DNA of 11,970 bases, taken from positions 1 to 11,970 of the forward strand of contig JAXIUW010192735.1 in NCBI GenBank assembly GCA_035591015.1, read 5' to 3'. The position numbers and the translations under genes are program-made. This DNA is from Cephalothrix simula. Its lineage: Eukaryota; Nemertea; Palaeonemertea; Archinemertea; Cephalotrichidae. Under the pieces are notes generated by a model. It made no database searches and was not told the DNA's origin. It worked only from the letters and a program-made list of their open reading frames with translations. Shown here in pieces: positions 1 to 7,000 of this stretch. How positions within the stretch are numbered: the first letter of the stretch is position 1; every line of letters begins with the position of its first letter.

Positions 1-340
1 TTTATGGGTAGTGTACTTGAATAAATAAACGATATTTAATATGTACAAGTATGCGTATATGAATTGCGATTTCGCTCAGTGTCTACCTTAAAAAGTTTAA
101 AAACATAGACTTTTTTAATTTTTAATTACATGTATTGTATTGTTAGAAAAGTGTCACCCTAAATAAATAGGATCCACCCAATCTTGATACAACTGGAATC
201 ATTCAACGTGTTTTGTGTGGTGTAGATAACTAAATGTACCGCCCTGAATACATACGGTCCACCCTTTATGTTATTTGGGTAGTTTAGGAATTTTGCCGCG
301 ATGATACGCCTTTTCGTGAAGCGCGCCCTTACGAAAATGG
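1..340. other. AT-rich non-coding flank
   Basis: I see no supported exon or RNA gene here. The sequence is AT-rich with scattered poly-T runs. A 14-base string at about 47-60 (aagtatgcgtatat) recurs at about 9345-9358, so part of it may be dispersed repeat. If the minus-strand gene at 735-3306 continues, this stretch lies in or beyond its 3' part, but I could not identify a following exon. Confidence 0.5.
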
Positions 341-632
341 GACAGGTGTCTTTTTGAAAAAAAGACACCTGTCTTTCCATTTGAAAATACACCTGTTTTA
401 AGTGGTCATTAAGACAAGTGTCTTTTCTTTTGCAGAAAGACAGGTGTTCTTTTTAGAAAAAAGACACCTGTCTTTCTGCAAAAGAAAAGACACCTGTCTT
501 AATGACCACTTAAAACAGGTGTCTTTTCTTTTGCAGAAAGACAGGTGTCTTCATTGGGAAACCAAGTGTCCTTTCTAACAGACAGCTGTCTTTTTAGATG
601 AAGACAGCTGTCTATTATAAAAGACAGCTGTC
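341..632. repeat. Tandem array of a 10-bp palindrome, about 25-bp period
   Basis: About thirteen copies of a short palindrome of the form GACA[G/C][G/C]TGTC start near 341, 364, 389, 413, 439, 463, 489, 514, 540, 563, 581, 603 and 623. Spacing is mostly 23-26 bp and shortens to 18-22 bp at the right end. The core is CAGGTG or CACCTG on the left and becomes CAGCTG in the last three copies. All of these are E-box type CANNTG words. Spacers are A/T-rich (ttttct, gaaaaa). It could be a satellite, the inside of a foldback transposon, or a dense protein-binding array; the sequence alone does not decide. Confidence 0.85.
389..522. repeat. 134-bp near-perfect inverted repeat
   Basis: Inside the palindrome array, 389-455 and 456-522 are near-exact reverse complements with essentially no loop, centred at about 455.5. 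The outer ends are acacctgtttta and taaaacaggtgt. There are a few mismatches, for example gacaagtgtc on the left against gacacctgtc on the right. The segment aacaggtgtcttttctttt continues directly to the right as a further copy. A long cruciform or hairpin could form here. Such sequences are unstable in cloning and assembly, so the exact copy number deserves caution. Confidence 0.85.
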
Positions 633-734
633 TTCTTTAAAAAACGATACCTTTTAGTTTCTGTCGTCCATGACTAGCCACTCCAAAAAAAATTCATAAA
701 CTAACCATCTATGTAAATCAAGAAAAACACTTAC

Positions 735-886
735 TTCCAAATCTTGCATTATTTTATTCTTAACATTGGGAATGATATCATTTTTCGTATTCATTTTTCT
801 TTTTAAAAGCTGCCGGACACACTCCTCTATCATTGCCCGGTCAACAGGCTTCTTGCCTTCGGCCCATTTGTGGCTGAGCACTGTCC
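735..886 (-). CDS. Minus-strand gene, exon 5 (most 3' exon seen)
   Basis: This exon gives fifty codons after a split arginine codon, residues 140-190 of the partial protein. It contains KWAEGKKPVDRAMIEECVRQ and ends NKIMQDLE. The acceptor is TACTTCCAG next to 886 and the donor is GAA|GTAAGT at 734. If that donor is skipped, the frame runs on for about 26 residues to a stop near 654, giving an alternative C-terminus rich in aromatic and hydrophobic residues. Its charged, helical look and the phase match with exon 4 support it as real coding sequence. Confidence 0.75.
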
Positions 887-3306
887 CTGGAAGTACAGAT
901 AGACAATAATCATTGTTTCTGTTATTAACACACTTAATAGACACTTATAGACAGGTCTGGGGCAAACGATTGACACAAGGGGTGTGTAAAACTTTCCTCA
1001 TCGGTTCCTAGGGTAATTTTACCGTAGAATCCGAATCCGCCGTATACCAATCTCGATTTTGATTCCTAAGGTCCGAATTCGGCCATTTTCAAAGTGGCCC
1101 TTTTTCAAGCCCCAAATTACTCACGTTGCTTTTCGGGTAATTTTTGGGTCGGGCCATTTGATCCGGTTATTATTTTGTGTTTTGAGCAAACCGTTCCAAA
1201 ATGGCGGCCATTTGATGACGTCAGAAATGCTGATTTTTGATGCCCAGCTCTGTTCCTGTTCATTTTAGGCTATATGTTTGTATTGAGTGCACATATAAAC
1301 ATTTTCTACCAGATCACCAAATTTCAGCTTTCTATCTCGATCATGTGACCCGCAGTGATGACGTCACAAAATGGCCCGCGTGTGAGCCTTAAAATGCCCG
1401 ATATCTCAGAAACGGTTTATTTTAAATGGCGGATAGGTGGGACAATAATTATTATTTAGCTTTCTTCACACATTCGTGTTGAATTATGTTAAAACAAATC
1501 AGTTTGAGTGTGGCAGCCATTTTGGAAAAAAAAATGGCGGCAAAAATACCAAAGTTTTAATTGCACTAAAACACCATAATTGTATTCATATAAAGCGATT
1601 TCCGGCATCAATATCCATTTTTGAACTACCACAAAAATTTTGGCGGCCATTTTCGAATAATTTTAACACGCTTATGCAATTTCTGGCATCAAAAATAATG
1701 TTTAAAGCACACCATTACCACACCAAAATGGCTGCCAACATGTTTTTACACGTACGTGCTTTAAACATTATTTTTGATGCCATAAATTGCATTAGCAGGT
1801 TGAAATTATTCGTAAACCATACCAAAATTGATAGTGTTTAAGTAAAAAAAAAATTTCGTTCAACAGCCGCCATTTTAAAATTCAAAATGGCCGCCAAAAT
1901 GTTTTTGGTAGTTCTAAAATGGATATTGATAACGGAAACTTCTCCTAACCTCTAACCCGAATTCCCTGACTTTCCAGGTCAGTGTAGTCACTTCTTGAAA
2001 ATGAAAATCTTCATTATATTTTCCCTGATTTCTAGCACTCTTCGCAATTCGGAATTTCTTTGAAAGAGACAAAATTTCAGGGTAACTGCAGAAATATTTT
2101 CATTCCATTTTTCCTAATTTTTTCCAGGTATTTTCTATTTTTGATTTTTGTGAAATTCCCTGACCTTTGAAGCCAAAATTCTGTCAACGAATAAATTGAT
2201 ATGCAGAACTATATACTTACTGATTACCAAATCCACACGATACGGCTCAAGCAAACGTTTCACCTCATCATCATTATACAGACTTTTCATAAGAATGCAC
2301 GCCAAGCGCCCAGCCTGGCCTTTTTTGCCAATAAGGGACTTGATGGTTACTAATGTTTCTGGATACTCCTTTAATAAACCATAAGCATCCTAAAATAAAA
2401 AAGCAGTTAGAATGAATATTTCTTGAAATTTTAGCGAATGTTGAAAAAGTTACAATACTCACAGGCAAATTCCTGTATCCAGCATATTTTGGGTCTCCAT
2501 ATTTTTCAAATAATTGATCTTGAGACACCTTTAAAGAAACCTGTGTAAATGGGAAAATCAATTACCAGAAACGTTCTATCACAATGCAACAAGGTGTAAC
2601 ATTTGGAGGGTATCAGAAACGTTTTATCATAATGCAACCAGGTGTAACATTTGGAGGGTGCCAAATTAACATACCTTTGGACGTGTGTCTTCTTTAGTAC
2701 CCTGTGAAAGAAATAAAACATGTAAAAATGTATAGCAAGTTAATAAGCACCAATCAAAATTAAATGATTATACGATTAATCCGATACGTTGACTAATGAC
2801 TGCACTTCAAATTATGAAGTGCAAAAATGAATCTAAATGTAATTCAGCTACTAAATAATATCGAATCACGTAAAAAAGTCCTGGTTAGTAGTGGCCATTT
2901 GTGAAATGTCCAATTGTACGGAACTCCCGGTGACGCTCGGGAAGGTCGTATTAAGATGTGTAACACACAAAAGTCCCCGTAACTATTATCTCATATATAT
3001 ACTAATTACTTGAAGTAGGTATGTAATACAGCAGGGGGCATGAAAAAAGCCAACATATTATGTGTACACAAATGGCATACCATAGGAGCTTTTAATTGTC
3101 GATTAATAGGATAAATCACCTAAAGGGAAACCATAAGGCTTCTAAACCAACATATTACGTACCTTAGCTTTAGAAAATGATTTAGCACCTGCTTTATCTT
3201 TGACTTCTTCATCATCATTTCCATCGACGATTAAACATTGTTTGTCACTTTCGTCATCTATTTTACCTCCACTTTTTCTACCCTCTTGCCCATCGAATTT
3301 GATATC
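735..3306 (-). CDS. Partial spliced gene, acidic N-part and BEN-like C-part
   Basis: Five minus-strand exons, complement(735-886, 2221-2389, 2463-2540, 2675-2701, 3163-3306), join in phase into about 190 residues without a stop. All junctions have GT/AG signals: GTACGT, GTATGT, GTGAGT and GTAAGT donors, and acceptors with pyrimidine runs. Residues 1-57 are acidic and lysine-rich (VDGNDDEEVKDKAG) and look disordered. Residues 58-190 look folded and mostly helical, with KYGDPKYAGYRNLP, then AGRLACILMKSLYND and KKPVDRAMIEECVRQLLKR. The arrangement 'arginine-leucine helix, short loop, x-V-D-x-x-x-I helix' resembles a BEN domain, a DNA- and protein-binding module of chromatin proteins. This is a tentative fold guess. 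Neither start nor stop codon is in view. No conserved catalytic residue is seen and no gene name can be given. Confidence 0.7.
887..2220. other. Intron of the minus-strand gene, filled with repeats
   Basis: This is a 1334-bp intron between exons 4 and 5. The part from about 1060 to 1950 repeatedly carries 'aaaatggcggcc'-type words in both orientations (around 1200, 1525, 1640, 1725, 1870 and 1890). It also carries two copies of the CRE-like word tgacgtca, near 1215 and 1359. Long open frames on the plus strand here (1059-1268, 1476-1841) have low-complexity, repeat-derived translations and no splice context, so I do not call them genes. The part from 1950 to 2215 is AT-rich with nothing recognisable. 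Confidence 0.6.
1600..1942. repeat. Large foldback element with nested arms
   Basis: The inner arms 1674-1710 and 1756-1792 are reverse complements at 36 of 37 positions, separated by a 45-bp loop. The pairing continues outward. The segment 1600-1672 (tatccatttt, gaactacca, ttttggcggccatttt, cgaataattt) pairs imperfectly with 1795-1815 and 1884-1942. The right arm carries about 70-90 extra bases between the two matching blocks. The loop word ccaaaatggctgcca (1723-1737) is also the reverse complement of 1513-1527, so the family is present more than once. It looks like a MITE or foldback element. No terminal target duplication was identified. Confidence 0.8.
2221..2389 (-). CDS. Minus-strand gene, exon 4
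   Basis: The exon encodes 56 codons plus one base, residues 84-139, from DAYGLLKEYPETLV through AGRLACILMKSLYND to PYRVDLVI. The acceptor is TTTTATTTTAG and the donor A|GTAAGT, phase 1, which fits exon 5. The leucine-rich helical segment is the first half of the tentative BEN-like region. It has no internal stop, and the other frames over it give lower-quality translations. Confidence 0.78.
2463..2540 (-). CDS. Minus-strand gene, exon 3
   Basis: A 78-bp phase-0 exon encodes 26 residues, VSLKVSQDQLFEKYGDPKYA followed by GYRNLP. The acceptor is CATTTACACAG and the donor CCT|GTGAGT. It joins in frame to exon 4 and marks the switch from the acidic linker to the folded region. Confidence 0.75.
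2563..2658. repeat. Two-copy 48-bp tandem repeat
   Basis: Positions 2563-2610 and 2611-2658 are direct copies with about four mismatches. Shared words are cagaaacgtt, atgcaac and ggtgtaacatttggaggg. The repeat lies in the 134-bp intron between exons 2 and 3 of the minus-strand gene and looks like a local duplication. Confidence 0.88.
2675..2701 (-). CDS. Minus-strand gene, 27-bp micro-exon 2
   Basis: The micro-exon is exactly nine codons, GTKEDTRPK. It is flanked by a strong acceptor (ATTTCTTTCACAG) and a GTATGT donor. Because both boundaries are phase 0, it can be included or skipped without changing frame. Its charged composition matches the linker in exon 1. It is supported by splice signals and phase only, so a cDNA would be needed to confirm use. 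Confidence 0.6.
2702..3162. other. Intron with a short perfect hairpin
   Basis: The 461-bp AT-rich intron lies between exons 1 and 2 of the minus-strand gene. Positions 2801-2823 form a perfect hairpin with 9-bp arms (tgcacttca and tgaagtgca) around a 5-base loop. Nothing else is recognisable. Confidence 0.5.
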
Positions 3307-3369
3307 CTGAAAAGTACAGTCAAGATTGCAAGTGTTAGTGATCGTTAGTCAAGGCTTCTAAACCAGCAT
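3135..3369. repeat. 19-bp direct repeats flanking a minus-strand exon
   Basis: Positions 3135-3153 and 3351-3369 read aaggcttctaaaccaacat and aaggcttctaaaccagcat, an 18 of 19 match 216 bp apart. They bracket exon 3163-3306. They could be remnants of a duplication or a shared intronic element. Confidence 0.75.
3163..3306 (-). CDS. Minus-strand gene, exon 1 seen (not the true first exon)
   Basis: A 144-bp phase-0 exon encodes 48 residues. It begins DIKFDGQEGRKSGGK, runs through an acidic stretch (DGNDDEE) and ends KSFSKAK. The acceptor is TGTACTTTTCAG and the donor AAG|GTACGT. There is no in-frame methionine, so the start codon lies further upstream on this strand (higher coordinates) or outside the window. 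The composition suggests a disordered, nuclear-type tail, but this is inference. Confidence 0.7.
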
Positions 3370-3771
3370 GAAGTGTATCCAAGCCAGGGAGAATATAATT
3401 TTGCTCAGATATTCCAGTACAGTCCAGCTATATACTGTCCATGGTAAATCATTACTACGTGAGTAACTCAATCGAGTGGTGAAGAGGGGCAGAATTACCC
3501 CCGGTGTACAATGTATGTTGCCTCCATATCCATATGTTATAACAAAGGCTCAGTACATAAAGAAACCAAGGCCCTTGTCATCTTTCGACGTTAAATCATT
3601 CTGTTTCAAAAGTGTCTACATGTACGTCAAATATTCGCCCCTGCCACAAAATATTATATGAATGAACGATAATCTTTATCACCATTTATGCGCGTTCGAC
3701 CCGATTGGGTGAATGTTCGACGTACAAACTTGTCGAACTTTTATGAGGGACGTAAAACATCTTCATTCCAG
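3307..3771. other. Gap between the opposite-strand exon sets
   Basis: I see no supported exon on either strand. Candidate methionines on the minus strand stop quickly; for example, the one near 3441 meets a stop after four codons. On the plus strand there is no MAM start (Cys-Asp-Phe, DHT block) that could precede the exon at 3772. The right end supplies that exon's acceptor, cttcattccag. Confidence 0.55.
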
Positions 3772-4028
3772 GTCACTACATGTACATTGAATCATCCTCT
3801 CCACAAAAGCCAGGTCAGAAAGCACGTCTCCTTAGTCCAACCTTCCCTGCTACAACAGGACAATGTTTAAGATTTTATTACCACATGTTTGGTGATCATA
3901 TTGGTTACCTCAATGTCTACAAACGAAGAAACAATATTCTTGGCACCTATATATGGAGTGAAAATGGTAACCTCGGCGATCAATGGATGGTTTCACAAGT
4001 TACCATAAACAGCAACAGCCCATTTAAT
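3772..4028 (+). CDS. MAM/LDLa gene, exon A: middle of MAM1
   Basis: The acceptor is CATTCCAG and the donor AAT|GTAAGT. The exon starts in phase 1 (its first two bases complete a glycine codon) and ends in phase 0. It encodes residues 1-85: [20 protein letters not shown], then [11 protein letters not shown], the central beta-strand core of a MAM domain, then LGDQW. The first third of this MAM (Cys-x-Phe and DHT block) must come from an upstream exon that is not visible in the window. Confidence 0.9.
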
Positions 4029-7000
4029 GTAAGTTTTATGTCAGTTGTTTAATTATTTGGTTCAGTTTAATGTTTTGACACCGTCGTGAAGTAGCCTAGA
4101 TTCATGAGTAATCGCGGAGCCCAGTTGGGAAACCAGGTAACGGATATGGGAACCTTCCATATTGGGAAACGTTGTGTATGAAAACGCACTGCTGCGACCT
4201 TTCTAGAAATATATAGTTTACATGTATGGTGTCTACAACCCGATAAAATGTTTGAGCCCTCATCCAATATTAAATAACTTTATACATTCAAACATTCAAT
4301 TGTAAAAAAAAAATTTTTTACCCTTTTCATTTTAACCCTTAGGTCGTCTTTGAGGGTGTTGTTGGTGGTGTAGGTGGCTTGAGCTACAAGGGAGACATCG
4401 CTATTGATGACGTCAGTCTTAAAGATGGCGCTTGTCCTCCACCCGGAAGTTGTGACTTCGAAGATGATATGTGTACGTGGCAAAACGTTCAAGATATCGA
4501 CGATTTTGATTGGTTGAGAAATAATGGTGAAACCGGGAGCTTTTGGACTGGCCCAATGGTTGACCATACAACGGGTACAAAAGATGGTCAGTAAACCGAT
4601 GGCTTTCTTCTTTTTATTAAAACTTTTAATTTGTCTGTTTTGGGATGGCATCACTTTAAGGTCAATTCCATCGTGATTTAAGGGGCAAATGATAAATATT
4701 TTTTTATTATATTAATATCCCATAGAAAAATAGAAACCACTTGTTTGTAATGGAGGAAACATGAGACACCCATGACCATCAAAATCATTCAATATAATAA
4801 TAGCAAATGTTCCGTAGCTTATTTTGAACCTGTGACTTAGAGGACTTTTTTGGACCACCAATTATACACCTATTACCATAAGGCGTACCATTATCTAAAA
4901 GTCAAAGATATTTGAAATCAAAAAACGTTTTTTGGTTAACTGAAACCTATTCAGAAATATTATTTTTATGTCAACTAGCAATGACTTAGGGAAGCATTAC
5001 AATAATGCTTAGAAGGCCATTTTGTGTTTAAAAATAATCAATAATCATTAAGATAGATAGAGTAGGTTATAAACTTCTGTCGTAATTGCAGTTCTGCCGG
5101 CCGCACTGCCTAGGGCAAGATTTTTTTAAATTTTAGGACGTGTTTTAGCCTAGGAGTGCTAGGGGTCCTGAAATCAATTTTGATAATTCGAAATATTTTT
5201 TGTATAGTACTCTCTCCAGATATCGGATGTTACAGATCGTGCTGCACACTTTATATATGACTGGTAACGTGCCATAAAAGGTATATTGCACTTTTACCCG
5301 TCAAATATACCGTATGTATTTGACACGTGTTCAATAATATATAGCATTTTTATATTATTTCTGTTGTCACGTGACAACATGAAAATTTGTTATATTTTGA
5401 ACACTTCGTTAAATACTCTCTATATGTGATTGGTCCTCGTTCTGTACAAGAAAAATAACACTCGCTCATTGCTCGGCCCCCAACGGGGCGCTCGTTTAAA
5501 TATAGCAAGAACTCGTGTTATATTTCTTGTACAAAACTCTGCCCAATTACATATACCGTATATATAAATTTGTACCCCCTTTTTCCCTACGATTTTAAGG
5601 GGTCTTACTTTTGAGATAACAGCGGATGAAATTTTTACCTTTGTGCTATATTTGCGTGGAATTTACCCTAATAATATAACCAATTTTTTTTCAGGTTTCT
5701 ACGTATTTATTGAAGCCTCCTACCCACAACAGCAAGGAGACAAAGCATATCTTAGATCAGAGGAATTCTGGCCAACTCAAGACCGCTGTCTCGAATTTTA
5801 CTACCACATGTTTGGTAGCGGGGTCGGTAAACTTGAAGTTTATATGAATGGAACATCAATACCAAGTCGAATGAAGAAAATATGGGATTTGTCAGGCAGT
5901 CAAGGCGATGTTTGGAATTATGCATCGAAAACACTCTCTTCCAATGAAAACTACGCCATTATTTTCGGTGGTTTCGTCGGAACAGACCATAATGGTGATA
6001 TCGCACTCGATGATATCGCGGTATCTCCTGGCGTCTGTCCGAAACCGACCGATAAACCACCAGTGTTTGATTGTAAAAACGGAAACTCTGTTCCACATGA
6101 CAAAGTGTGCGATTTCGTGGATGATTGTGGAAACGGTATAGACGAAGCTCAATGCGGTGGAAACTGTACTTTTGAAAAGGATCAATGCGGATGGACGGAA
6201 GTTAGCGATGGGTCATTTTACTGGGAAAGATCACAAGGCCAGACATGGACAAGCAATACCGGTCCTAGCGTCGACCATACTTTAGGTACAAGTCAAGGTT
6301 ATTATATGTTTGTCGATTCTTATTTCGGTAAACAAAATGATTGGGCTCGTTTGAAATCAAAAGCATTCGCTCAAGCAAGTTCATTATGTATGATGAGACT
6401 ATGGTGGCATATGTACGGATCTGGTATCGGTACATTACGCATTGTTATGCAAATTGGTAACAGGAACACAACTGTCTTCGAGCGTTCTGGTAATCAAGGA
6501 AATTCGTGGAATCGTGCTACTGTTGGATTGGGACGAATAGAAGTGCCATTCAAGATGTCAGTTGAGGCTCAACGTACATTCTCAATTCAAGGTGATATAG
6601 CTATTGACGATATCACATACGAGAATTGTGAGCTGCCCCCAATTCAAAATTCTTGTCCATCCGATACATTCAAATGTGATAGAGGGTCATGTACTTATAA
6701 ATCAAGAATTTGTGATTTGACTGATGACTGCGGTGATAATTCGGACGAAAAAACGAAGGTAAGTTATTTTCTTCCGAAATTTTCTTTTTATTTTCTTTTG
6801 CCACAGAAGACTGTAAATTTACGTTCAAATAACTTGGTAGATTGAAACCTTTTGTAGATTCGTGCTAGCCGAGCGGTCTAACGCGCCTCCTTCGGGTAAA
6901 TATCTGAAGGGCGCGGGTTCGATCCCTGGGTCCGCCGAGTGCTCTCGGGGTCTCAATCTTCCTTTGTATCAATTATATACGAAAAAATAATAATATTATA

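Larger units (their letters stand above)
4587..5694. other. Intron B-C, AT-rich with foldbacks in its right half
   Basis: This is a 1108-bp intron. From 4587 to about 5300 I see ordinary AT-rich sequence with no gene. From 5327 to 5555 it carries two adjacent foldbacks listed separately. It ends in a long T run and TTTTCAG acceptor before exon C. Confidence 0.65.

Noticed and set aside
159-392. Minus-strand 77-residue open frame
   Set aside because: It overlaps the palindrome array, has no recognisable domain and no splice context.
341-632. CRISPR array
   Set aside because: Repeat unit is a 10-bp palindrome with similar A/T-rich spacers, there are no unique spacers and the genome is eukaryotic.
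1059-1841. Plus-strand open frames at 1059-1268 and 1476-1841 as genes
   Set aside because: They run through the repeat-rich intron and foldback, have no splice or family support, and their translations are low-quality.
2274-2721. Minus-strand open frames 2274-2561 and 2506-2721
   Set aside because: They read through introns in a different frame from the phase-consistent exon set, and include the tandem 48-bp repeat.
2801-2823. Hairpin followed by an A run as a transcription terminator
   Set aside because: Intrinsic terminators of this kind are bacterial. The context here is an animal intron.
4067-4654. Minus-strand open frames over exon B and its introns
   Set aside because: They are shadows of the plus-strand MAM exon and repeat-free intron, with no domain.
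6861-6937. Functional tRNA gene
   Set aside because: The acceptor stem does not pair, the T stem has a mismatch and no anticodon arm can be drawn, so I list it as tRNA-like repeat.
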